A DNA stretch of 64,000 nucleotides. It comes from Paraburkholderia aromaticivorans. Its GTDB lineage: Bacteria > Pseudomonadota > Gammaproteobacteria > Burkholderiales > Burkholderiaceae. The stretch is from positions 310,001 to 374,000 of the forward strand of contig NZ_CP022991.1 in the NCBI RefSeq assembly GCF_002278075.1. The letters are read 5' to 3'. Below, one piece after another: positions 47,484 to 55,852 of this stretch (positions are counted from its first letter, which is position 1; each line of letters starts with the position of its first letter). Under the pieces are notes generated by a model that worked only from the letters and a program-made list of their open reading frames with translations, made no database searches and was not told where the DNA came from. The translations under genes were made by a program, and so were the position numbers.

Positions 47484-47984
47484 ATGGAGGCAGCTTTGCG
47501 GACGGTCGAATATCGCTTCTCCACCATCTGGCGCATCGACGCGCCAGTGCAGGAAGTCTGGACGGCAATCCAGGATTCTGCGCGCTGGCCCGAGTGGTGG
47601 AGTAGCGTCGAGCGCGTAGAACAGTTGGAGGCAGGCTCCGATCAGGGCGTGGGCCTCGTACAACGCTACACATGGAAAGGCTGGTTGCCCTATCGCCTCG
47701 TGTTCGATATGCGGGTGACGCGCGTCGACCCACTGGTCGCGCTTGAGGGGGAAGCCAGTGGCGATGTCGACGGCGTTGGTCGGTGGAGCTTTTCGACCGA
47801 CGGACGCAACCGTACCGAGGTCCGCTATGACTGGTGTGTGCAGACGAACCGCGCGTGGATGAATGCGTTGGCACCGTTATTGCGGCCCGTTTTTCAATGG
47901 AACCACGACGCCGTGATGCGCGAAGGCGGCGCGGCGCTAGCGCGACGGCTGGACGCGCGGCTGCTTGGCATCGAGCATGGATGA
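47484..47984 (+). CDS. SRPBCC (START-like) family protein
   Basis: A 166-residue protein of the SRPBCC/polyketide-cyclase fold. The first strand and helix, TIWRIDAPVQEVWTAIQDSA and WPEWWSSV, are typical, and a long C-terminal helix closes the ligand cavity. Such proteins bind small hydrophobic ligands or catalyse simple reactions. No signal peptide. Neighbours give no clue. Function unknown. Confidence 0.8.
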   Translation: MEAALRTVEYRFSTIWRIDAPVQEVWTAIQDSARWPEWWSSVERVEQLEAGSDQGVGLVQRYTWKGWLPYRLVFDMRVTRVDPLVALEGEASGDVDGVGRWSFSTDGRNRTEVRYDWCVQTNRAWMNALAPLLRPVFQWNHDAVMREGGAALARRLDARLLGIEHG

Positions 47985-48230
47985 AGCCAGCGCCGCATAA
48001 ACCGAACGCACCGCGACGATTCGCCTTCACCTCGAGGCTTCTCCTCGCATCGAGGCAAATGATGCGCTCAAATGGTGGGGCAGAATGGAATCTGAACCCA
48101 GGCGTTGGCAGATGGCGATCAACCATCGGTCGCTGTTCGGCCCGGTTTCAGCCGGTCGGCGCATCCCTGTGAATCACCGACAATCCGTCTGATTCGGATC
48201 GTCAACGACTGTATCTTTCCAGGACATCAC

Positions 48231-48821
48231 GTGCAGTCTTTAGCTGGAGTTATCGGTTCTGCCGTATCTCTTTTGGCGGCCGTCCCGTATGGATATGCAA
48301 TTTATAGACGGGCCATCCGCCCACACCTATTTAGCTGGTTGATCTGGTCCGTCGTGACGGCTATCGCTGCCGCCGGCCAATTTGTTGCCGGGGCCGGTCC
48401 TTCAGCATGGTGTACAGCGGCGATTGCCGTTACATGTTTTCTCACGCTCATGGCCAGCATCTTCAGAGGGGAGAGAAGCTGGGCAAAATCCGACTGGTTA
48501 TTCCTCAGTATTGCGTTATCGGCGATTCCGATTTGGGTACTTACAAAGGACCCCACGATATCGGTCTGCCTGGTGACACTAATTGAACTTGCAGGTCTCG
48601 GTCCGACAGTCCGAAAGACTATTCGTGATCCGTGGAGTGAAAATCTCACCTATTTTTTGTTGTGCGTCCTCAAATACGCACTCGCCATGCTCGCACTTAA
48701 TACGTGGAGCGTGGCTGTTGCCTTTTATCCAACGGTCAACGTTGCGGCATCGGTCGGCGTTTGCATTCTGATGATTGTTCGGCGCCGGTTGCTGCCCAAA
48801 GAAGGGACCAACTCTCAATGA
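48231..48821 (+). CDS. Unknown multi-pass membrane protein
   Basis: A 196-residue protein starting with GTG at 48231, preceded by AGGA at good spacing. About six hydrophobic helices are predicted by eye (residues 5-22, 32-52, 58-75, 85-100, 106-120, 140-175). The paired-helix pattern with AIYRRAIRPHLFSWLIWS recalls small PQ-loop-like membrane proteins, but I do not recognise the family. The C-terminus is basic (RRRLLPKEG). No operon partner. Confidence 0.6.
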   Translation: MQSLAGVIGSAVSLLAAVPYGYAIYRRAIRPHLFSWLIWSVVTAIAAAGQFVAGAGPSAWCTAAIAVTCFLTLMASIFRGERSWAKSDWLFLSIALSAIPIWVLTKDPTISVCLVTLIELAGLGPTVRKTIRDPWSENLTYFLLCVLKYALAMLALNTWSVAVAFYPTVNVAASVGVCILMIVRRRLLPKEGTNSQ

Positions 48822-48932
48822 CAACCAGTGCTTCTCGAACGCCTGTCGAACAGCAGTCGGCGGCCCCTTGAACCGGCCGATCGAACCGTGCCATATGTAC
48901 TCTTCGACTTTCGATACGCCCGGGGGCCACGC

Positions 48933-49043
48933 CTACTTGATCGACTTACGCCAGAAGAGCAGGTATGCGGATGCGCACGATACGGCGAGCAGAATCGCCC
49001 ACATCGGAGCCAGACTGATCAGAACAGCAGTGACGGGTAACAT
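48933..49043 (-). CDS. 36-residue single-helix membrane peptide
   Basis: An open frame of 36 codons starting at the ATG at 49043, preceded by AGGA at suitable spacing. The product begins MLPVTAVLIS, has one hydrophobic helix through SLAPMWAILLAVSC and AYLLFW, and ends in the basic RKSIK. This is the usual pattern of small inner-membrane peptides (for example subunits of oxidases or potassium pumps), but no partner gene is adjacent. The rest of 48822-49444 holds nothing I can support. Confidence 0.5.
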   Translation of the reverse strand: MLPVTAVLISLAPMWAILLAVSCASAYLLFWRKSIK

Positions 49044-49444
49044 TTGGATTCCTAATGTCAAGGATTAACGATTACCAACACGTATCCGCTTTAGCCGGAA
49101 CGGACGATCTGATCGAATATTGCGGTTCCGGCTAGCGATGAGTTAATGCTATATCGCTACCTGGGGGCACCTCTGTGACGTCCTGTCGCACCACCGTTGA
49201 TACATGTCAAGGCCGAGCCACTCCGGTATCTGAAGGCCTTGGGGCTTCAGATACCGGGACAATCGCTGGCCGCCGATGAATGTCCTGGTGGTTCAAGCAC
49301 TGTGCAAGAACGCGAACGACCAGACAAATGTCGTCATTCAGCCGCTCAATTCGACAGGGCATTCGCAGGAATCAACGAGATATTGAAAATCCGCACGAGA
49401 GCCGGCTGGCCGTTGACCAAGCCGGGACTCGAAGCGGATGTCAC

Positions 49445-50608
49445 TCAGGAAAGAGGGAGGGCGAGTCGCGCTATCTCAGCAAAATATCGCGCACCGGTGA
49501 GCAGGATCTCGTCGTTGAAGTCGTAACTGGCGTTGTGGAGCGGAATACCTCCTGCCATCCCCGTATCGCCGTTGCCAATGAAAATAAAGTTGCCCGGTAC
49601 GGCCTGAAGGAACGCGCCGAAATCTTCGGAAATCATCATGGGCTGCACGCTTGCGTCGACTTTATCCGCACCGACGATATTGCTGGCCGCCGCAACGGCA
49701 AGATCCACATATTCCGGTGAGTTCACGGTAGGCGAAAATTCGTGCGTGTATTCGAACGTACATTCAGCCCCGTGCGTATGGCAGAGGCCTTCGCTGATTT
49801 CACGCATGCGGGTTGCGAGCATCGTCTGGACTTCGGGTGTGTAGCTGCGCGTGTCACCCTTGATCGTCACGTTCGACGGAATGACATTGCGGATACCGTC
49901 CGTCATGAATTCCGTGCAGGAGATCACCGCCTGCAGGCTCGGATCGAGATTGCGGGACACGATTGTTTGCAACGCCAGCACGATTTGCGACGCGATCACG
50001 ATGGGATCGACGCCCATGTGCGGTCTGGCTGCATGTGTGCCATGGGCCTTGATGTGAATGACGAAATTGTCTTCGCTAGCCATGATGCCGCCGGCGCCCG
50101 TAGCGAATGTCCCGGCGGGCATGCCGGGCATATTGTGCGCGCCAAAGATCGCGTCGACAGGGTATCGCTCGAAGAGCCCGTCTTTCATCATCGCTTTTGC
50201 GCCGCGGCCGTGTTCTTCGGCCGGCTGAAAAATGAAGCGCACGGTGCCGTTGAAATCCTTTCTCTCGGCAAGCAGGCGCGCCGCGCCAAGAATCATCGAC
50301 ATATGTCCATCGTGTCCGCAGGCGTGCATCTTGCCTTGCGTTCGCGAGGCATGCAGGCGGCCGGGTGCGTTCTCCGCGATATTCAATGCATCCATGTCGG
50401 CACGCAGGCCAATCACGCCGCGGCCATTGCCGACCGCGAGGTTGGCGACCAGGCCCGTTCCGCCGATTCCCCGGTGCACGTCGAGGCCGAGTGCTTTCAA
50501 GGCTCTCGCGACATAGTCCGAAGTGGCAACTTCCTCAAAACCGGTTTCCGGGTTCTGGTGCAGATGCTGACGCCAACTTTTCAACTGCGATTGCAAGGAG
50601 CTTTCCAT
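49445..50608 (-). CDS. M20-family amidohydrolase
   Basis: A 387-residue metal-dependent amidohydrolase of the M20D group (hippurate or N-acyl-amino-acid hydrolases). Metal-site residues are seen in MHACGHDGHM (C97, H99, H102) and QPAEEHG (E131/E132). The insertion domain of about 110 residues starts near 185. The ATG at 50608 lies 36 bp after the diaminopropionate ammonia-lyase stop, so the two are probably co-transcribed. A role in releasing free diaminopropionate from an N-acyl form is inference. Confidence 0.9.
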   Translation of the reverse strand: MESSLQSQLKSWRQHLHQNPETGFEEVATSDYVARALKALGLDVHRGIGGTGLVANLAVGNGRGVIGLRADMDALNIAENAPGRLHASRTQGKMHACGHDGHMSMILGAARLLAERKDFNGTVRFIFQPAEEHGRGAKAMMKDGLFERYPVDAIFGAHNMPGMPAGTFATGAGGIMASEDNFVIHIKAHGTHAARPHMGVDPIVIASQIVLALQTIVSRNLDPSLQAVISCTEFMTDGIRNVIPSNVTIKGDTRSYTPEVQTMLATRMREISEGLCHTHGAECTFEYTHEFSPTVNSPEYVDLAVAAASNIVGADKVDASVQPMMISEDFGAFLQAVPGNFIFIGNGDTGMAGGIPLHNASYDFNDEILLTGARYFAEIARLALPLS

Positions 50609-50644
50609 AACGCATTTCCCTTTTCGACGGCGATTCGGATTGTC

Positions 50645-51874
50645 CTATCGAACCGTGGGTTCCAGCCATTGAGCCTGACGTGCAAGAACCGAGTCGGCCG
50701 TTTCGCCCACACATTCGCTGTAGACCGAGGGTGCCGTCGCTCCCTCCGTGCTGATCACGAGAACGCGTGACTCTTTGTTCAAACCGATGGCCTGCGCCAG
50801 TTGTGGATCGTGCATCGCCACTTCGACGCCGGCATAGCCAGCTGCGCCGGATTCGCCGACTACCAGCGGAATGTCCGCAGCGGTTCCGGCCGCGAGCCTG
50901 CGCATCGCTCCGATTGCGTCTGCGTCGCTGATCGTCATGAAATCGTCCACGCACAGATCAAGGATCTTCCACGCGATCGGTGAAGCTTCGCCGCAGGCGA
51001 GGCCCGCCATGATTGAATCGACGGAGCCTGTGGCTTTCGCGGCTCGACCTTCGAGCGCACTTTGATACAGGCAGTCCGCTTGTTGAGGTTCAACGACCAT
51101 GAATCGCGGACGTTTGGGGCCATGCATCTCCCAGAGATAACTGGTTACTCCGGCAGCAAGGCCGCCGACGCCGCCTTGCAGAAATATGTGCGTGAAGGCG
51201 CATTGGTCTGCATGACTCCGGGACTGCTCGACGATCTCGGCTGCGATCGCGCCGTAGCCCTGCATGACGTCGCGAGGAATGACTTCATATCCTTCATAGG
51301 ATGTGTCGGAGACCACATGCCAACCGTTTTCCTTCGCAAGGCGTGCGGCTTGTTCCACGGACTCGTCGTAGTTGCCCGTGATGCGAATGATCTGCGCGCC
51401 GTACGCGGCGATGGCCTGTTCGCGTTCTGCGCTCACGTTGGCGTGCAAGACGATCACGCAATTGCAGCCGAGTGTTTGCGCTGCGGCGGCCAAGGCCTTG
51501 CCATGGTTGCCGTCGGTCGCACTGATCACGACCAGGTTCGTCAGCATTTCCTTGTAGCGTCCCTGGATCAAGCCCTTCGGATCGAGATCGTGCTCGGGCC
51601 ACAAACGCAGAATCAGGCGTACGAGCGCGATCGGTGCTCCCAGAGCCTTGAAGCTACCGAGTGGCGACCGGACGGATTCGTCCTTGACGCTCAGTCGCGC
51701 GACGCCAAGTCGTGCTGCCGCATCGGGCAGATCCCATAGAGGCGTAGCGGACGAACTGAGAAGCTTCCAGCTCTTAAGCCATGCACGGCTCTGTTCAGCG
51801 GACTCGACATTCAAAAGAGTCTTCAGTGTGTTGGGATAGTCGGTGTGCGACGCGTGCTTGTTAGTGATCAGCAT
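50645..51874 (-). CDS. dpaL: 2,3-Diaminopropionate ammonia-lyase
   Basis: A 409-residue PLP enzyme of fold type II. The PLP lysine is K76 in RSPLGSFKALGAP, matching the E. coli enzyme (K77). The glycine-rich phosphate loop is QGGVGGLAAG, and VGESGAAGYAG lies near the end. It converts 2,3-diaminopropionate to pyruvate and two ammonia. The ATG at 51874 is preferred; the frame is open to 51949. It is divergent from an Lrp-type regulator and followed by an M20 amidohydrolase, so the pair may free and degrade diaminopropionate or its N-acyl derivatives. Confidence 0.9.
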   Translation of the reverse strand: MLITNKHASHTDYPNTLKTLLNVESAEQSRAWLKSWKLLSSSATPLWDLPDAAARLGVARLSVKDESVRSPLGSFKALGAPIALVRLILRLWPEHDLDPKGLIQGRYKEMLTNLVVISATDGNHGKALAAAAQTLGCNCVIVLHANVSAEREQAIAAYGAQIIRITGNYDESVEQAARLAKENGWHVVSDTSYEGYEVIPRDVMQGYGAIAAEIVEQSRSHADQCAFTHIFLQGGVGGLAAGVTSYLWEMHGPKRPRFMVVEPQQADCLYQSALEGRAAKATGSVDSIMAGLACGEASPIAWKILDLCVDDFMTISDADAIGAMRRLAAGTAADIPLVVGESGAAGYAGVEVAMHDPQLAQAIGLNKESRVLVISTEGATAPSVYSECVGETADSVLARQAQWLEPTVR

Positions 51875-51967
51875 TGCGATGCGGCTCCAGTGAATAAGTG
51901 TCCGGCACGGACCGTCGCATTCCCCGCTGGAAATCGACGCGCCAGCCATTGGGCAAAATGATATTGC

Positions 51968-51995
51968 TTGACGTGGTTAAATTAATCCCTAAATT
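51968..51995 (+). promoter_or_regulatory. Probable promoter of the Lrp gene
   Basis: TTGACG (51968-51973), a 16-base spacer and TAAATT (51990-51995) fit a sigma-70 promoter reading toward the Lrp gene at 52045. The region is AT-rich against the background and is shared with the divergent dpaL gene, so Lrp may bind here. Confidence 0.45.
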
Positions 51996-52044
51996 TGAGG
52001 TTGCGACGCAATAATCTTTCACTTTCGCACCGGAACCTCAGACC

Positions 52045-52521
52045 ATGGCTATCACCCTCGATGCATTCGATCGCAAACTGCTAGCCGAGGTCCAGCGGGA
52101 TGCGCAACTACCCCAAAATGAACTGGGTGCGCGAGTCAACCTCTCGACTGCCGCCGTGAACCGCCGGCTGCGCCGGCTGGCCGAAGACGGAGTGATCGAT
52201 CGGTACGCGGCCATCGTCTCGCCCGAAAAGGTGGGATGTCTGCTTACTATCGTTTCCATGGTGGAAGTGGAGAGCGAGCAAATCGATCTGCTCGATTCCA
52301 TGAAGCGGACCTTTGAACGATGTCCGCAGATTCAGCAGTGCTACTACGTTGCGGGTGAGTGGGATTTCGTACTGGTTCTGACAGTGCGGGACATGGAGCA
52401 ATACAACGACCTGACCCGGCAACTTTTCTTTTCAAATAACAACGTCAAGCGCTTCAAGACGCTCGTGAGCATGAGTCGGGTGAAGGTCGGGCTCGGCGTA
52501 CCTGTCGATATCGACGACTGA
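52045..52521 (+). CDS. Lrp/AsnC-family regulator
   Basis: A 158-residue Lrp-type regulator. The N-terminal helix-turn-helix is QNELGARVNLSTAAVNRRLR. The C-terminal RAM ligand domain has the usual QCYYVAGEWDFVLVL strand. It is divergent from dpaL and probably activates or represses the diaminopropionate operon in response to an amino acid. Confidence 0.92.
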   Translation: MAITLDAFDRKLLAEVQRDAQLPQNELGARVNLSTAAVNRRLRRLAEDGVIDRYAAIVSPEKVGCLLTIVSMVEVESEQIDLLDSMKRTFERCPQIQQCYYVAGEWDFVLVLTVRDMEQYNDLTRQLFFSNNNVKRFKTLVSMSRVKVGLGVPVDIDD

Positions 52522-52650
52522 AGCAGATCATCCGGCGCGGCACCCGGTCGCGCGGAACGTGACATGTCTGTTGCGTCGCCACCGGCACGCGGTGCCAATG
52601 CCACGGCCTCCGCGCGATGGACCTCGAATTGTCCATCGCGACGAAGTGGC

Positions 52651-53787
52651 TTATCTGACGACGCTCGCGTCGTGCCAATCGCCCTGGCCAAACTGCCTGA
52701 CAGTAATCGCGCCGTTGCGAATGTCGCCGTTCCCGTCAAACTCGATCGGTCCCGTCACACCGTTCAGTGCCAAATTTTGAAGCTTGGGTAGATAGACTTT
52801 CGGGTCGACCGAGTCGGCTGCCTGCATCGCACCGGCCATCGCCATCACGGCGTCATACGCATACGGCGCGTAGAGTTGCACCGGAACGCCGAACCGCTGC
52901 TGGTAGCGCTTGAAGAACGCGTCTCCTTGCGGCATTTTCGACGGCGGCACGCCTGCCAGCGTGCAGTACGTGCCGCTATTCATCGCAGCACCCGCGAGCT
53001 TGATGAATTGCGGCGTACAGGCCTCGTCACCCGCGATGAGTTTGGCCTTCAGACCGAGCTTCTGGGCCTGCTGGACGAATGCCGCCGCTTGCGTATCGCC
53101 ACCGGTGAAGACGATCCCGTCGGGCACGTGGCTCTTGATGGTCGTGAGGACCGCCATCCAGTTAGTGGTTTTGTCGGTACCGTATTCACGGGCGACGACG
53201 GCGCCTCCCGAAGCCTTGACCGCTTTTTCGACTTCGTCGGCGAGTCCCTGTCCGTAGGCTGTTCGATCGTCGACAATCGCGATTTTGGTCGACTTCAGTT
53301 CCTTCACAAGATAGGTGCCGATGACCGTTCCTTGCCGCACGTCATTCGCAACCATGCGAAAGACGTTCTTGTAGCCCTGCGCCGTGAGTTTAGGGTTGGT
53401 GGCGGACTCGGTGATCATCGGTATGCCCGCATCAGAATAGATCTTCGATGCGGGAATCGACGTGCCGGAATTGGCGTGGCCGACCACGCCTGCAACGCGG
53501 TCATCGACCAGCTTTTGCGCAACAGTCACGGCGGTCTTCGGGTCGGCGGCGTCGTCCTGCGAATCCAGTGCGAAGGTAACCGGCTGCCCTCCGATACGGA
53601 GTTTCTTCGCGTTGAGATCCTCGATGGCGAGCCGGACGCCGTTCTCGTCGTCCTTGCCAATGTGAGACAGTTCGCCGGTTAATGGCGATACCTGGCCGAT
53701 CTTGACCGTGACGTCCGCCTCTGCCAGAAGCGGTTGCACCGCGAACACCATCGTCAGAAGAGGAGGGATGAATTTCAGATTTTTCAT
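52651..53787 (-). CDS. Branched-chain amino acid-type ABC binding protein, orphan
   Basis: A 378-residue periplasmic binding protein of the LivJ/LivK family. A signal peptide (MKNLKFIPPLLTMVFAVQPL, ending LLA) precedes DVTVKIGQVSPLTGELSHIG. Core motifs are GVVGHANSGTSIPAS and IAIVDDRTAYGQGLADEV. The ATG at 53787 is the true start; the frame is open far upstream but not protein-like. There is no permease or ATPase next to it, so it either uses another transporter's membrane parts or is a sensor. The ligand is unknown; an amino acid is likely. Confidence 0.9.
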   Translation of the reverse strand: MKNLKFIPPLLTMVFAVQPLLAEADVTVKIGQVSPLTGELSHIGKDDENGVRLAIEDLNAKKLRIGGQPVTFALDSQDDAADPKTAVTVAQKLVDDRVAGVVGHANSGTSIPASKIYSDAGIPMITESATNPKLTAQGYKNVFRMVANDVRQGTVIGTYLVKELKSTKIAIVDDRTAYGQGLADEVEKAVKASGGAVVAREYGTDKTTNWMAVLTTIKSHVPDGIVFTGGDTQAAAFVQQAQKLGLKAKLIAGDEACTPQFIKLAGAAMNSGTYCTLAGVPPSKMPQGDAFFKRYQQRFGVPVQLYAPYAYDAVMAMAGAMQAADSVDPKVYLPKLQNLALNGVTGPIEFDGNGDIRNGAITVRQFGQGDWHDASVVR

Positions 53788-54406
53788 GCTCGGGCGCTCG
53801 CTAGGTTGCGTCGACGGATTGAGGGAAACGCTGGCACTTCCGCGGCCTTTCTGGATCGCTGAAGCAGTAACGATCGTAAAAGACGGGTGCGATAGCCAAA
53901 ATCCTCCGGTTGCCCTGCGATGCAACTTCTGATCGTTCCGTTGCGGAAAAGTGAGAGATTTTTGATGTCCATGTCGCCGCGAGAAGCGGGGCAACGGCGA
54001 CGGTCGGAAAAGCTGCGATCGCGTCGCGAACTCGAAGGGTTCGGGATTATCGAGCGTAAGGGCATGATCGCTTTTCCCGATGCTGCGCTCGCTGCAAGGG
54101 GTGGGGCTGCTATGGGGCAGGAAACGGTCGTTCGGGGGTGGTATTGGGGGGCCGTTGCGGATCGACAGTTCAGGGGGAATGACAGGCGCAAGGCCTGCCA
54201 GATATGGACTGCTACCATTGCTGTAGCAGGTCTGTCGCTTCTGTCCCCCCGTAACTGGCCGGTGGGCCGCATCGAGATAGACAGACGGCCAAGAGGCAAA
54301 ATTCGGCACGGATTTGCAAGAGCGAGTGTCTGTCCCGGCCAAATGTGCAACGCAACATGTCAGAATTTCGCGACACACTATTTTGTTTCGCTTAGGAGAA
54401 ACAAGG
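53788..54406. other. Divergent gap between the binding protein and porin
   Basis: About 620 bp. The middle (54098-54151) carries five runs of four or more G on the plus strand. The frame 53920-54471 is open but not protein-like. Promoters for both flanking genes must lie here; none was placed with confidence. Confidence 0.35.
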
Positions 54407-54568
54407 ATGTCGAGTTACGCTCCCATTCGCGGCAACAACAATGTGATCATTCTGCGTGGAGAAACGGATGAAACGAATCGCACTGTCGACTCTCTCGCTG
54501 GCCCTGGTCAGCGCTGCAGGCGTAGCACATGCACAAAGCAGCGTAACCCTTTATGGGTTGATCGATGA
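54407..54568 (+). CDS. Possible upstream leader frame overlapping the porin start
   Basis: A 53-codon frame from the ATG at 54407, with a strong AGGAGAAACAAGG ribosome-binding site. It runs into the porin gene in another frame and stops at 54568, 100 bases after the porin ATG. The first 22 codons (MSSYAPIRGNNNVIILRGE) look protein-like; the overlapped part does not. It could be a leader frame that tunes porin translation, or chance. Confidence 0.3.
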   Translation: MSSYAPIRGNNNVIILRGETDETNRTVDSLAGPGQRCRRSTCTKQRNPLWVDR

Positions 54569-55667
54569 CTCGATCCAGTATGTTCACAATGCCAACCCGG
54601 CTGACAACAACCTTTGGCAGCTCGCAGCGGGTAACCTGCAAGGCAGCCGCTGGGGCATGAAGGGCACGGAAGACCTAGGCGGTGGTCTGAAGGCGATCTT
54701 CCAGTTGGAAAGCGGCTTCAACCCGAACAACGGCAAGATGGGTTCGTACGGCACGGGCACGAAGCTGTTCGGCCGCCAAGCATATGTCGGCTTGACGCAG
54801 GACACATTCGGTACGTTCACGCTGGGTCGCCAGTATGACCCGCTCGTCGATCTGGTCCAGCCGCTCACGGCTGACAACTACTTCGGCAGCACGTTCGCGA
54901 CCCCGGGCGACGTGGACAACAACGACAACACCTCACGTACGAACAATGCAATCAAGTATGTCTCGCCGGTGTGGGGCGGCTTCCAGGTCGAAGGCATGTA
55001 TGCGCTGGGCGGCGTCGCTGGCGCAACGGGCGCAGGCCAATCGTGGGGGGGCGCAGCAACATGGGCCGGCGGTCCGTTCAGCGTTGCAGCTGGCTACTTC
55101 CGCATGGAAAACGGCAACACGGCAGCAAGCCGTGGCGTGACCCCGACTAACGTGGGTGGCACGTGGAATGCGGGCGGGACGTCGGACGGCACGTTCGATG
55201 GTTCGAACATCAATGGCGCGTACCAGTCGGCCAAGCAGATCGACATCACGTCGTTGGCTGCACAGTATGTAACGGGTCCGTTCACGTTCAACGTCCGCTA
55301 CAGCTTCGCACAGTACAAGCCGGACGCATTCTCCGGCTTTACCGAGCAGGAAAAGTACCACGTCGCTGGTGCGTTCGCTGGCTACCAGCTCACGCCGGCA
55401 ATGCTGCTCGGCCTCGGCTACACGTACACGCACGGCGCAGGCGACACGTCGGCGAACTATCACCAGGTTTCGCTGGGCGGCGACTACTCGCTGTCGAAGC
55501 GCACCGACTTGTACCTGATCGGCGCATACCAGCACGCAAGCGGCCACCAGCGCGATGCAGCCACCGGCTCGGTGGTCGATGCAGGCGCATCGGTTGGATC
55601 GTATGGCTACCAGGCCGGTTCGACCAGCCAGGAAATCGTCAGCTTGGGTATTCGTCATAAGTTCTAA
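54468..55667 (+). CDS. Outer-membrane porin (Burkholderia OpcP/OmpC-like)
   Basis: A 399-residue trimeric general porin. The signal peptide MKRIALSTLSLALVSAAGVA precedes HAQSSVTLYGLIDDSIQY. The 16-strand barrel includes the early SRWGMKGTEDLGGGLKAIFQ, the PEFGSF-like DTFGTFTLGRQYDPL, and ends in GIRHKF with terminal phenylalanine. The ATG at 54468 has GGAG upstream; a GTG at 54456 is in frame. A strong terminator follows. It allows small hydrophilic solutes across the outer membrane. Confidence 0.93.
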   Translation: MKRIALSTLSLALVSAAGVAHAQSSVTLYGLIDDSIQYVHNANPADNNLWQLAAGNLQGSRWGMKGTEDLGGGLKAIFQLESGFNPNNGKMGSYGTGTKLFGRQAYVGLTQDTFGTFTLGRQYDPLVDLVQPLTADNYFGSTFATPGDVDNNDNTSRTNNAIKYVSPVWGGFQVEGMYALGGVAGATGAGQSWGGAATWAGGPFSVAAGYFRMENGNTAASRGVTPTNVGGTWNAGGTSDGTFDGSNINGAYQSAKQIDITSLAAQYVTGPFTFNVRYSFAQYKPDAFSGFTEQEKYHVAGAFAGYQLTPAMLLGLGYTYTHGAGDTSANYHQVSLGGDYSLSKRTDLYLIGAYQHASGHQRDAATGSVVDAGASVGSYGYQAGSTSQEIVSLGIRHKF

Positions 55668-55673
55668 TAGAAC

Positions 55674-55755
55674 AACATGACCTACGGCTCGAGACGTCGA
55701 GCCATACCCCGAAGCCAGCCGGAGGCGTAAGCCGAAGGCTGGCTTTTGTCATGTT
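55674..55755 (+). terminator. Terminator after the porin, with nested hairpins
   Basis: The main stem is AAGCCAGCC (55712-55720) with GGCTGGCTT (55737-55745), running into TTTT at 55744-55747, a typical intrinsic terminator. A small hairpin GGCTCGA/TCGAGCC (55686-55703) lies before it. AACATGAC (55674-55681) pairs with GTCATGTT (55748-55755) and would enclose both. Confidence 0.85.
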
Positions 55756-55852
55756 CCTTGATCGCTTAAAAAGCGCACGTCCCCGTGAGCGACAACCGCT
55801 CCTCAAGGTTAGGCCTGTATTGGCTCTGTGCCCTCTGATCGAAAAGTCGTGT

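Noticed and set aside
53920..54471. A 183-codon frame in the gap before the porin.
   Set aside because: Composition is not protein-like, no good ribosome-binding site, and it ends by running into the porin start. Kept as a gap.
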